DNA of 64,000 nt from Vandiemenella viatica. Its lineage: Eukaryota; Arthropoda; Insecta; Orthoptera; Morabidae. The notes below the pieces were generated by a model. The model searched no databases. It saw only the letters and a program-made list of their open reading frames with translations, and was not told the DNA's origin. The stretch lies in the NCBI GenBank assembly GCA_031002005.1, contig CM061921.1:143377283-143441282 (forward strand), read 5' to 3'. The position numbers were made by a program, and so were the translations under genes. This document shows, one piece after another, positions 1 through 11,180 of the stretch (its first letter is position 1; each line of letters starts with the position of its first letter).

Positions 1-319
1 ATCAACAATGTAGTACAGTGTTAGATCCGTATTTCATTTTTTACGTATATAGTACGTGTTTATGATAAGGCGTGTATCCAGTACATATGAAGTGAGCAAG
101 GTAGCAGACAGTTGTAAAAGATTTTTGATTATATAGAATACTACAAGTTGTTGTTGCTATAGCTGCAGCTGAAGTCTGAATAGAAAACAAAAAAATGTCA
201 CTGAAACATTTTAACGCTGTATGTGCTTCACTGTTTTCTGAGAGGGATTTATCGGATGTGTAGTACCTTAGGGTTCTATATTACCACTATTGATTTTAAT
301 ATATATATAAATTTCTACC

Positions 320-1150
320 CTGTGTTACATCTAAAAACACAGTCCAATTTACAGTTGACACAAGCATAGGAATAAAAAATACTCAAGATTTCTCTACCAA
401 AGATATTTCAAATTATATCTTTGACCTTATTAATAAATGGTTTACAGCTAATGGCTTGTCTTTAAACTTTGATAAAACTCAGTATATGCAATTCAGTACA
501 TCACATAGATTAACACCAGACATAAAATTTGCAGGCCAGTCCATTCAAGAGGTAGAGAGTGAGAAATTTCTGGGTTTAGATATTGATCATAATTTAAATT
601 GGTGGGTGTATGTCTCTGACTTACTGAAGCGATTATACGCAGCGACAATTACAATTCGTACAATTTCAGCAATAGGTGAACTCAGTATGAGGAAACTAGT
701 TTATTTTCACTCCTTTATGTCATATGCAATAATATTTTGGAGCAATTCTACTCATAGAGACAAAGTGTTCAGAGCCCAGAAGCTAGTAATAAGACTATGT
801 GTGGTGTTAGCAGTAGAACTTTATATAGAAAGCTGTTTAAGGAGTTAGGGATTTTAACATTGGTGGCCGAGTATATATACATTAATGCCTTTTGTAGTCA
901 CAACTTATACTCTATTTGAAATGAATAGCAAAATACACAATTATGGCGTTAGAGTTAAAAGCGATCTTCACGATGATTACAAGTCGTTGTCATTTGTTCA
1001 AAAAGGGTTCCTATATTCAGGGATACATATCTTCAATAAGGTTCCGACAGGTGTTACATGTCTAGCAGATGATAAGATGAAATTCAGGAAAATTAAAAGA
1101 ATTTTAATTAATAACTCCTTCCACTCCGTTGAATAATTTATTTCTGAGGC
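320..1150 (+). mobile_element. Decayed non-LTR retrotransposon (LINE), 3' end of reverse transcriptase
   Basis: The strand encodes the C-terminal part of a LINE reverse transcriptase. Before the first ATG the frame already reads as coding (INKWFTANGLSLNFDKTQY), so the open frame at 456-848 is an internal piece, not a gene start. Typical blocks are seen: KTQYMQF, FLGLDID, YAIIFWSNS, then a frame break near 848-885, then LSFVQKGFLYSGIHIFNKVP and a terminal NSFHSVEEF-like end near 1136. The catalytic FADD region lies upstream and is not present. The family resembles jockey/CR1-like LINEs; clade not assigned. 5'-truncated and non-functional. Confidence 0.85.
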
Positions 1151-3740
1151 ATCTATAAAATAATTGTCAGTAGTTTGTGTAAATGCAGTTAACGTAATTA
1201 ATTTACCACGTATGCTGTGACTGTACATCTTCTGGTGTCTATTTTCTTATGCATTTATTTATATGTAAATTGAAAACTTTCCACATCCCACAGAGCCACT
1301 CTCTAATATTTGGATCTGTGGAAAATGATTGTATTGTGTTGTATTGGATTGATAATCGTAACCTCAAAACTGTTTCAATTTTAATAGCAATGATTTTCGC
1401 ATTTATGAATACGTAAAAACGCAATAAAACGCTCCGTTTGTGAAGAAAACATTGAAGGTGCATCATAATTCTGAAAGGTGAAACATAACTGTATCCAAAA
1501 AGAAATAGACGGTATTTTGGACTTCATATTTTGTATTTTCAATAAATCAGTGAACATTAACGATCTTTCTTGAAAATCCTCTAAGACAATTTTTCTAGTC
1601 GAGTGAATAAAAATATCACAAATTAACTAATTTTAAGACAAGAACATCGACCTTGGCTGTATAAATTCAGTCAAATGGAATACACTGATTCAAACGTAGA
1701 TGCAAATCATGTTCCAACTCTATGTTACAGAGATGTTCCATTATTTTGCGTAGAGTCTATAGTTTTATGGTTATCAACAAAATGGAGATACGCAGTGAAA
1801 TGTTTCACAGTAGAGTGTGTTTTGGGCAAATGTTTCACTATTGTTTATGATATTGTGATAGATATAGCCCCGAAGTCAGTTGACATCCCACGCAAAAATA
1901 TTATACCCAGAAATACATAAAACACAGCTTTAGTTGATGCGTTTAATCCATTTGTTTCCCTCGCACCGAATACAAATTTAATTCAGAGTTAAGCTTTGTT
2001 ACAGAATGAAAGTTTATCGTAATCCGCATCAACTATTGAAACAATTTTACTTCATACCTTGGAGAAATTTTCAGACTGTAATAATGTACTAGAAATTCGT
2101 TAGTTCTGAGCCAGTATATAGTTAGTAATTCTTTTAGCTGATTTATCATTTTAAACAATACTACAACCGTCAATTTTTGTGTAAACAGTAATTCTAAAAA
2201 CTACGGTACAATGTTAATGAAATTTGCTTCCATGTTTCAGCTGACTGAATAATCAATGATTAATCTCTGGTTAATAAATGAAATTCTGGTAACCATTATA
2301 ACGTAAGCACAAAGGGGGATCAAAAGCATTGGGCTTCATTAACGGCATCACCGAAGTTTAATCACACTGGTCAAATAAATACGCTGCCATAACTTCATCA
2401 CGTACTGGCTAATTAATTTTCGTGTGTAAACTTACCTCTGATCAATTACAAGTAAGATCTTTGTGGTTTTAAATGTCACTCTTGTGACGAATCAAACGAA
2501 CGACTGGACACAAATTTCGACTTATCTTTGCCTAAAAGTGGTTCCCTTCAAAAACACTTTTTTCTTCATTTTAAATCTTGTGGGAGGCTTTTACTCTTGC
2601 CTGTAACTATTGTCACTATTATCATTTTACTCTGCAGCTCTTTATGTGGGTGGCAGTAATAAATGCATAATGCGTAAATGTGCACTCTTTAATGCGGAGT
2701 GCTTGCAGTGCAGAGTACAACAGTGGTCAGAAACAACGCCCGCATTTGGTATCCGCCTACAAGGTATGCCTACAAGGTAATTTTTTTGTTGTGGAATAAA
2801 GTGAAAATATTGCAGTCAGAGAGGTTTGGGAGTTCGATTTTTGTTTCTTTGTTGTTTTAAAAAATATGGGGAACGTCTACAAGTTATAAAAGCATATAAA
2901 CATAACTGACAGGTGAGGAAGAGAAGGCATTGCGCGGAATCTGGGAGACTTTTTGCAGTCTACAGTTTGAATGACGGTGTCAATTTCAAATGTAGTTACG
3001 ACTTCCATGGTTCGTGCATTGGTTTATTTTAGGGAATTTCTACTACAATTTATGTTGAGACGTGGGTGTAGGAATGAGAAGACCGTCTTTATTGGAGAAA
3101 AACTGAGAATGACCCGGGAGAAATTGCGTCGGAGAAACATTCTAGTCGTATACGTCTAAGACAGTACCTTCGGTAGACATGTACGAGTGATATTCCAGCA
3201 CAGGAGACCTATAACCGATCTTTAAGATAGGTATGATTTCTCGTGTAATGGAGAAAGCATTCTTCTGGGATAACACAAAATTACCCAAATAACATCCTTT
3301 CGACCGATATCAGATCGTATATTATAAGTTTTGTATTTTCCCTTTAACGTTATTATAGTTTGATGTATATTTTGCATATTAATTAAGCAGTTTTAAGGTG
3401 GTGTGGCATTTTCTAATTATTTAGTTTAGACCATTATTGAATAACATCACCACATGGCACTTTTAAAAAGTTCAAGACACTTGTTTGAAGCCTAAAATAT
3501 TTGAACAAATTATTTCGCAGGCTATTCATTTCCTGCTTAATTCAAATACCACCCTTCAGGCAAGGTATATCTTTATTTTAATTATTTTGTTTGCATTAAT
3601 AGTTTCATTTTAAACACACTGTTAAAAATTCACATGTAATTTCTTGTGAACATTTATTAATTTTCAATTTTAATTTAGCTATTTTTTTTTGTCGTTATAG
3701 CCACTATGGTCTACCAGTTCGCACAGGTAGCTGATGTGAA
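1151..3740. other. AT-rich stretch without recognisable gene or repeat
   Basis: Short open frames here (for example 1675-1920 and 2971-3159) resemble nothing I recognise. The only local structure is a 15-bp direct repeat of GCCTACAAGGTA/T around 2754-2778 beside a short T run. Confidence 0.5.
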
Positions 3741-3938
3741 TTTTTTCAATTATTATTACTCTGCGAATCACTGAAAGTGGCTGGCGGAGGATGCATTGCA
3801 CGTATCCTAATGTGTAACTGTTTGTGCGTAGGAAGGGATTTGGCAGGAGGCGTCCATGGTCTATTTAGAGGAACCATCCTGCCATTTGCCTCGAGCGATT
3901 TGGGAAAATCATGGAAAACCCAGATCAGGATGGCCGAT
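3741..3938 (-). mobile_element. SINE-B, 3' portion
   Basis: Read on the minus strand the sequence begins in the SINE core (GGCCATCCTGATCTGGGTTT, then GATGGTTCC) and continues into a tail not found in SINE-A: a GTGCAATGCATCCTCCGCCA-like block, then AGTGATTCGCAGAGTAATAA. The same order occurs at 17449-17655 on plus, which defines the family. The tRNA-like head is missing. Ends in an AT-rich tail at 3741. Confidence 0.75.
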
Positions 3939-4099
3939 AAATATAGAAAGTGAGCGAAGGAGCCCGAGGATCTCTCAGTTAGTATCAGATTTATGAGATG
4001 TGGAGCATTAATCATAAAGGTGGAACGTATGTGCTGCCATCTGCCTGCAAATCGAGAAACTTATGTTCTGTATGATCAGTGTATTTTGTTTGTGTAATG

Positions 4100-4278
4100 T
4101 GTAATTTAGTAGGTGGAGATTGGGGACTGTCTTAGCATTCAGCTAGGTGGTTGCCGGAAGCCGTCCAAAAACCACAATCGTGATGGCCGGTATGCGGGGA
4201 CCAGGAGTCGAACCTGTTCCGATAGTACCTCCCTTATCCAGTGTGATGGCGCCTTACTGAGCAGCAACACAGGCGGGT
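4100..4278 (-). mobile_element. SINE-C copy
   Basis: On minus this reads as a tRNA-like head with a B-box-like GGTTCGACTCC, then GGTTTTTGGACGGCTTCCGG and CAGTCCCCAATCTCCACC. The head matches 62036-62168 (minus) and the tail matches 49147-49325 (plus, CATTCCCCAATCTCTGTCCC). The promoter-box similarity to tRNA is what supports a pol III SINE; it is not a functional tRNA gene. Confidence 0.65.
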
Positions 4279-4974
4279 AATTTAGCACTATTATGTGCAA
4301 TTAATGTGAGTGATCTAGAACCACACGCCACAAGCCTCTACGTCATTTTCCTAACCCTCATTATAGAATTAGTTCTCCGATTGTGTTGGTGTGGAACTGT
4401 TAGTCTTCATTACGTCGCAACAGTGACCGCATGAATTATTCAGAACGGGTCAAGACTTTTTCTATGTGTCACATTATGTCATGCTTTCACTTTAGTCTAA
4501 TATCTAGCCACTTTAATTATTTACGAACAGTTATACGAAAAAGTGAATGTACCTATGAAACTTAAATGTGAAAGGCTGGAAGTGTGTCTACCAGTTTGAA
4601 GACACATGAAGATTTGATATTAAACTTGTAAAATGGTCTATTGGTTAATGTAATTTTATGATAAATGATGTACTTTTGAAATGTTTTTTAATTGATTCGT
4701 TGTCATTTTAGAAGAAAAAATCGTGGGAAGCACGACAGAAGTGAGAATATCGTGGCAGAGTGAGAGAGAGAGAAAGTGAGCGAGGGAGAGAGGGAAAGAT
4801 TTAAGAAGTCATGTTGGTGACGGTATGTGTGTTTTAAAGAAATGTAAGTAATATATTCTGAAGTAACTTTTATTGTTTCAGGAATCAGTGTTTCTTATTC
4901 GACTTGAGATACTGTCACTGGTGGTGCTCTTTTCCGCGAGGGTAATGTTTTGGTGTCACTATGTAAAACAATTA
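4279..4974. other. No recognisable gene
   Basis: Contains a purine-rich GAGA-type simple repeat at about 4762-4800. Nothing else supported. Confidence 0.5.
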
Positions 4975-5870
4975 ATTACATTAAATTAATTAAATTGCAA
5001 TGGGGAGCATGCTCCGGTGGAAATTTCCATAAACGCCCATCATCCCCCTTTTCTGCACCCACCAACCTTTACCCTTTACAAATTTTAACTTTAATTTCTT
5101 TCAACGTCTTTGGCAAATTATTCATCATTTCTCTTGGTAACTTATAACAATCTCTGACACCCTTACCTAAAAAAGAGAATCTTCCTACACCCTTGTGCCT
5201 GAAATCGAGTGCCAGCTTCTGGTCATGGTCATCTTTTCCCTTCCATGTATTACTTATAATTCTTACACCAATATCTTTCCATGCCTCATAATCAACATAC
5301 GCCTTGTACACTCCCTTGACCCTCTTCACCCTCCTTCTGTCTTCCAATGAGTCCCATTCCAGCTCTTTTATCATATCTGTTACTGATTGCGTTCTGCGAT
5401 AATTTCCAGAAACAAATCTAGCAGCCCTTCTTTGCACCTTTTCCAACACCTGTATTTGATACTCAAAATGTGGGTCCCATACTACACTACCATATTAGCG
5501 CAATGGTCTGACCATAGTTTTGCAACCCAATTCCTTTACTTCTCTCGCACATCCTCTCATCACCCTCTCCAACAAATGCAGGATTTTGATACCTTTTCCT
5601 ACTACCTGTCCAATGTGTTCTGTTCAGTTAAGTTTGTTATCAAATGTAATGCGAAGATATTTACATTTCAAGTCGTCAATAAGCAATTTTTCCCCACCTT
5701 ATAATCATAATAAACCTTTAGTTTTATATTTGTGTATCTAATAAGCTTCTTTGCATTTATCTTCGTTGCATTTATCTTCATCCCATGTTTACCAATCCAA
5801 CTAGATACCCTGTCCAGATCACCCTGCAACTGTTGACAATCCTCATGCAAAAGTGGCAACAAATGTCATT
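4975..5870 (-). mobile_element. LINE remnant, family LF2, copy 1
   Basis: Minus-strand reverse transcriptase C-terminus. The clearest part, 5069-5449, reads LEKVQRRAARFVSGNYRR, then DMIKELEWDSLEDRRRVKRV and a closing RFSFLGKGVRDCYKLPREMM. Upstream on minus (5668-5862) lies the thumb-like block DRVSSWIGKHGMKINA. Several stops and frameshifts separate the blocks. The same family is present at 13110-14070 on plus with very similar nucleotide sequence, including a shared non-coding 3' end (GCAGAAAAGGGG then a CATTGCAATT-containing end). Confidence 0.85.
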
Positions 5871-7733
5871 CATACCGTCAAAATGCACAAGTAGCAAACT
5901 GTACACAATAGTAAGACATATTGCAATGTATTTTATTGTAATTTTTTTCTGTACCGTTAAGTGAAACGCTGAGAAATAATTCCACCGTTATTCAAAAAAC
6001 ATCTGCACTATCCTATTGATTCCTATCCGTTTTCGTTAGTAACTATCCGGTAGATTGTCTTAAAAACCGATAAATGGCCTTAGAAGACCAACGTAATAAT
6101 CACCATTGAGATATACCCGTGGTGCATGCGTGTCTCTCTTGGCCCGTTTGCATATCTACAAAAAGTTTCAGATCTCCTAAATTATAAAAGCAAATTGCAT
6201 GCTGTATAAGTATTTTTTTTATATTTACATTAGAAACTGGAGATAATGTAATATTTATTTTGTTAGAGATTAATAATTAAAGGGAAAATACTGTAATTTT
6301 CACGTTTAATTGTTACAGCAAACTGTAATCGCAAATATGTTTATTGAGAATTATCTGTAATATAAAAAGATATTTCTACCAGAGAGAGGTTCTTTTTTTT
6401 TTTTTTTTTAAAAAAAGTCTTTATTCTTCACAGCTATTCCACACATTGCATTGTTATATCATTAACGAGTTAAACAAAAACCGTGCTGACGCCAAGTTTT
6501 TCACTAACTCGATTCACTATTGAGTTCCTATATATAATAGGTAATTTTCCAATATTCGTCGAGAATAGCACAACATAACAGTGAAAACCGAATAAAATTT
6601 GGTCGAGTGATTCTAGAGATAAGATACAATATACTGGCGTGTCGGTGTGTCATTAGTCGCGACGGTGATTCGTGAAGCATCACTCTTTCGCCATTGCCTC
6701 CAATCCTACAGGCTCCACCATAGAAGATTTCGCTTCAAAACTAAAGGAGTAACACTAAGTTTGCTTTGGGCTGAAATCATAAGTGGTCAAGAACATGGTT
6801 TCAACTAAAAAACCTGACTAAACCCATTACCAATTATATGATATCTTAATATTATAAAAGTGAGTAAATCTAATTAACTGAAGTCCGATAATACTATCCC
6901 TTAGACTAACACAGTATTTCATTATAATCGGATTAGTAGACGATAATTTTGAACCTTCTTATTCACATAAGGCGGAAAATTATTCTCAAACGCAGCAGGA
7001 AAACACTGAAACGCTCGACAGTTATATCGCAGAACGAAATCATACTACATAACTGCACTACATATTACGAGGACCAAATATCTTCCGATCAAGATGTTAC
7101 GGCTTCATAACATTGGAACACACTTTTTACTTTTGATTCACATTGGATTTCCAGCTAAAGACAGCAAACCACAAAGACAAATTTGACATAACTAATCAGT
7201 CTTACACTTAGGGACACAAATTGTACATACACTGATGCATTCTGTAATATCATTACAACGGTTAGGACGAATTCACTCTCTGATCCTGGAATTTGTCACA
7301 AATTTCACATACAGCGGACGCAAGACACACCGGGACCAACCAAGGACAGAGTTTTTCCTACGGTCAGAATCCATTAGGGTTCCAATACCTCAGCAGTTAA
7401 TAAGAATTTCACATCGCGTGATGCACGCCACGGTTGCATCTAAATTTATCAGAGCTTTCCCTTATAATCTACAACGCATTTCAATCTATATTCAGTGCCC
7501 TGATGCAGATTTCAGTACTCTGATGATGCACAAATTAGGTGCATCTACTTAGGAAAGAAATTTAACAGCTGATTCGATTGCATTTCAATCTAACAACTGT
7601 CGAAATTAACGCTTATTACATCTACATTAAATCTAAAAAGACCTACTGTGCACATAAAAAAGTGCGTTATACAACTTGTAACTGAACGGAGACGTTCAAT
7701 ATTATTGGTGCTATATCTCTGTGGAGATGAATT
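5871..7733. other. AT-rich stretch without recognisable gene
   Basis: A long T run followed by A run occurs at about 6392-6416. The open frame at 7235-7552 has no features I recognise. No repeat family could be matched within the window. Confidence 0.45.
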
Positions 7734-7734
7734 A

Positions 7735-8345
7735 GACTGGGCGTGGTGGGTGAGTGGTAACGCTATGGCCTCGCATTCGGGAGGACGTGGGTTCGAATTC
7801 CCGTACCACCATCCATATTTCGGTTTTCCATGATTTCCCGAAATCACTCCAGGCGAATGTCGGGATTGTTCCTTCACAAGGCAATGACAGAATTCCTTCT
7901 CATACCTTGTCCGCAATATTCTCCCAATTCTAAAGACCTAAACGTTGACGAAGCGTAAAGCACGAATTAGAAAAAAATGGAATTGAACTGGGATGGATTC
8001 TCGTTGATTTCCTAAGTGTGACAATGTTACTGCATGTGTGGATACCTGTGATGATGTGTACAGTGTTGTTTGTTTTGTGGATGAGAGATGGATGAAAGGT
8101 GAGGGTGAAGACCGGTACCGACCCAGTCAAGCCTACTCATCCATAGGACACCGCAGGGTCAGACCATCTTTACGTCCCCATTCAACGGACGTTATCTCTC
8201 ACTTCATACGCACTGCGGACAGTTTTGGATTTAACCCAGGACACTGGTACACAATCTGTAGATGATGAATCTTACACTACCAAATCTTCAACCCTGTCGC
8301 CCAAGTGCCGATGTCCACCACTAGATCTTGAATAGACTAATCCTG
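7735..8345 (+). mobile_element. SINE-A, long variant with extended 3' tail
   Basis: The first 240 bp are a standard SINE-A: GGCGTGGTGGGTGAGTGGTA head, GGTTCGAATTCCCG B box, core AAATCACTCCAGGCGAATGT and tail GACGAAGCGTAAAGCACG with an A run at 7972-7978. What follows, about 7980-8345, is also repeated: blocks such as TGTGTACAGTGTTGTTTGTT and TTTAACCCAGGACACTGGTA recur in the same order after the SINE-A at 32654-33790. I therefore treat the two together as a longer SINE variant. Confidence 0.7.
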
Positions 8346-8378
8346 TGTCAGGCGCCGGACACCATCACGGTTCCCTAA

Positions 8379-9076
8379 GGGAGCGTCCATAAACCACGTA
8401 GCTCCATTTTGACCTCCTGTGAAACCCCCCTCCCCCCACGTAGCACGTAGCTTTCATTTTACTTTTGATTCCAGAAGACATTTTGTACTGTTTTCAATGT
8501 CAGAGTATTATAATTACATATGGAGATAATTAAATGAAGGAAATAAATATTAATATGCTGTTGTATGTTCTGTAACTCATTTTAATTGTGAAAAGTGATA
8601 TGAATGGAAAGCTACATGGCCTGGCACGGAACCCTCAACCCCCTCCCCCCCCCCAACGTAGCGCAGCGTAGGGGGGCGTCCATAAATTACGTGAGGTGAA
8701 ATACGGGGGATGGTCCGGCGAAATCTCACAGAGGGGGAGGGGGGTCAAAGAAAATCTCACGTGAGATTTTAGAAATTGTTGTTGGACTGTAGAGCTAAAA
8801 AAAGAAAAAAAGGTCTACAAATCACGTGAAAGTCGATTTTAGGGGGGGGGGGAGTATTTCGTCGAAAAGTGGGGTTGTAACCGGCTTTGGAAGGGTGAGA
8901 CCTAGAAAAAAGTTGCGAGGGCGATTTCTAGTGGGGAGGGTCTCTCGGACCAGCTCTTCCCAGAGGATAGGGCCCCAAAAATCCGGAAAACCCTTCACGT
9001 AATTTATGGATGCCCCCTAGCCTTCCAGCCAACCCCCCTCCCCCCAGAATGAGTCACGTAGTTTATGGACGCTCCT
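8379..9076. mobile_element. MITE-1 copy 1, interrupted by a MITE-2
   Basis: Terminal inverted repeats: the left end starts GGGAGCGTCCATAAACCACG and the right end is its near-complement (CACGTAGTTTATGGACGCTCCT). It is flanked by TAA at 8376-8378 and 9077-9079. The interior matches the reverse complement of the copy at 9913-10252, except for a 346-bp insertion at 8672-9017. A 3-bp TAA duplication with G-rich ends fits PIF/Harbinger (Tourist-like) non-autonomous elements; the superfamily is inference. No coding capacity. Confidence 0.85.
8672..9017. mobile_element. MITE-2 nested in MITE-1
   Basis: Begins GGGGGCGTCCATAAATTACG and ends with the complement of GGGGGCATCCATAAATTACG, an inverted repeat of at least 23 bp with one mismatch. 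The flanking TAG occurs at 8669-8671 and 9018-9020. Removing 349 bp restores the uninterrupted MITE-1 sequence seen at 9913-10252 (CAGCGTAGCCTTCCAGCC on the appropriate strand). The ends resemble those of MITE-1 but the interior is different, so it is a related family. G-rich tracts near 8846 and 8735. Confidence 0.88.
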
Positions 9077-9079
9077 TAA

Positions 9080-9479
9080 CCACTTGAATCAATGTGACGT
9101 TGCAAAATATATCTTCCGGCTCAGGCAGTATTTGGCCATAATAAGAAACGCTATTAATACGGATACGAGACAGCCCCTCCAGTTCAGTTCCGACATATGA
9201 CATCCCAGTTCTTAATTAAGTGATGTGTTGGTCTTGAGCTGTCTGTGTACTGCAGAAACTAATTATAGAGTGCACACGGATACACAGGGGGCCGCCGATT
9301 CGAGAGGGAATGTCCGGAACGGCTCCCCAGTGACCACTTACTTCCCCTGTTATACAACGAATGCCGAGGAAGAAAAGCCTAGGCGAGGAAAACAGTGGCT
9401 TATAACCGTCCAGCTGAAACGTGTTTGCTTGTCAGTGCCGCGTTGAAGAGAAAAGTCTACTCACCAGATTCTGTTCGTT
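9080..9479. other. No recognisable gene
   Basis: The open frame at 9225-9446 has no domain I recognise and sits between transposons. Nothing else supported. Confidence 0.4.
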
Positions 9480-9660
9480 GGTAACGAACTCACCGGCCGA
9501 TTCCCGGACCGGTCATCCTATTTCCGGTTTTCCGTAGATTCCCGAAATCACTCGGTCCTAAAGTCCAGTTGGATCCTTCGCAAAAACAAAACCAGATTTC
9601 CTTCTTGTATCTCGCTATAATGACTTCGTCATTGATTAGCCGTAAAGCACTAATTAAAAA
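9480..9660 (+). mobile_element. Degenerate SINE-A
   Basis: The core and tail survive: TTTCCGGTTTTCCGTAGATT, AAATCACTC, a corrupted middle, and TAATGACTTCGTC followed by GTAAAGCACTAATTAAAAAA. The tRNA-like head is largely lost. Confidence 0.6.
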
Positions 9661-9699
9661 ATTAACAAACTCTGACGAGAGATCGGTTCTGAATTTAGC

Positions 9700-9893
9700 A
9701 CCGAGCGTGGTGGCTACTCTTGCATTCGGGGGACGCGGCTTCGAATACGGCCATCAAGATTTGGGTTTTCAAACATTACTCCAGGCGAATGCCGGGATGG
9801 TTCCTACAAAAGGCCATGATCGAATTACTTCCAATTCCTTGCCTCGAATCCTTTCCCGCCTCTAGTAAACCTCTTCATTGACGATGTGTATGA
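9700..9893 (+). mobile_element. SINE-A
   Basis: Head CACCGAGCGTGGTGG, a shortened middle (TTGCATTCGGGGGACGCGG), GGCTTCGAATACGG as B-box remnant, core CTCCAGGCGAATGCCGGGAT and tail CCTTTCCCGCCTCTAGTAAA. Ends just before MITE-1 copy 2. Confidence 0.8.
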
Positions 9894-9912
9894 GTTTCGA
9901 CTGCGGAAATAA

Positions 9913-10252
9913 GGGAGCGTGTACAAACCACGTGGCTCGGTCCAGGGGGGGGGGGGGGGAGGGGTTGGCTGGAAGGCTACGCTGGGCTACGTGGAAGGAG
10001 GAGGGGTTCCGAGCCAGGCCACGTAGCTTTCCCTTCATAACATTTTTCACAGTTAAAATGAGGACACAGAACACACAACAGCATGTGAATATTTATTTCC
10101 ATCTGTTAATTATCTCCTTATATAATTTATAATCGTCTGACAAGAGAAAATAGTACAAAATATCTTATAGAATCAAAAGGGAAAAAAGCTACGTGTTTCG
10201 AGGGGGGATCACAGTAGGCCAAAATGAAGCTACGTAGTTTATGCATGCTCCC
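9913..10252. mobile_element. MITE-1 copy 2, uninterrupted
   Basis: 340 bp with inverted ends (left GGGAGCGTGTACAAACCACG, right complement of GGGAGCATGCATAAACTACG), flanked by TAA at 9910-9912 and 10253-10255. A 15-base G run follows the left end. It is the reference used to show that copy 1 contains an insertion. Open frames on both strands here are artefacts. Confidence 0.88.
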
Positions 10253-10521
10253 TAACTGGACAAGAAATAAACCTTTGATGATGTCCTAATAGTTGTTATT
10301 ACTTATTGGAAGAGAATACATAAGACCGAGCATGTAATACTGGTGCCTTTTAAAACGCTTGAAAATAGTCAGAATCTGTTATCTGCTGGGATTGTTCTCA
10401 TATGGGCTCCCAGATCAATTTACTGTTCGCTGACCGTGGAATAATCCTTTGATGCCGCAGCAAGAAAACTCTCAAAAGAAGAACAGAAATAGCGAAAATA
10501 TCCTCCTTGAATAAGATAAAC

Positions 10522-10705
10522 ACCGAGCGTGATGGGTGAGCGGTAATGATCTGGCCTCGTTTCGGGAAGACGCGGTTTCGAATCGCCATCCGACATACCA
10601 AATTTCAGTTTTCCATAGATTCGCAAAATCCCTCCAGGCGTATGTCGGGATGTTTCTTTGAAAAGACCAGCTACGAATTCATTCCCGTTACTTGCCCCCA
10701 GTCCT
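10522..10705 (+). mobile_element. SINE-A, diverged
   Basis: ACCGAGCGTGATGGGTGAGC head, CCTCGTTTCGGGAAGACG, core CCTCCAGGCGTATGTCGGGA, then CCCAGTCCTATCTCGCC. The 3' tail is missing or corrupted where it joins the LINE piece downstream. Confidence 0.75.
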
Positions 10706-10744
10706 ATCTCGCCTTTCTTTCATTTTCAAACATTGAGCTCGGAC

Positions 10745-11180
10745 TGGGAAAGTATTTTCTACAACTGTATATACACGGGAATGTATCGCAATACTATATG
10801 GATGTGAAATTTGGTGTTTAGGAACACGAAAAAAGCGAAATTTTGGCGTTTCAAATGTGGTGCAATAGAATGATAATAAAAATTAAGTGCATATATGAAG
10901 TGCAAATTGAATGTGTTTTGGAAGTGATAGTACCGGAAAGAAATTTGTTGAAGAGGATCACATGATGGTGGGTGGCATTAAAGACATGCTGGATTGGTCA
11001 GTTAGTTGGTGGAAGAAATAGTCAAAGGAAGAAACAGTAGAAGTAAACAAATATTAGAATACATGAAACGGATAATTTAGGGCGTAGGTTGCAATGAGTA
11101 TATTTCGATGATGACAGTAACTCAAGATAAGAAGCGATGGGAGAGTGCATCAAACCAGTCCTGATAATAATGACACTCAA
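10745..11180 (+). mobile_element. LINE remnant, C-terminal region
   Basis: Conceptual translation with frame changes and stops gives ILYGCEIWCLGT, then HMMVGG, LVGGRNSQRK-like and MGCNEY-like blocks; this is the order found at the C-terminus of arthropod endonuclease-reverse transcriptase LINEs, and it matches the minus-strand element at 29109-30060. Non-functional; no RT catalytic block here. Confidence 0.6.
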
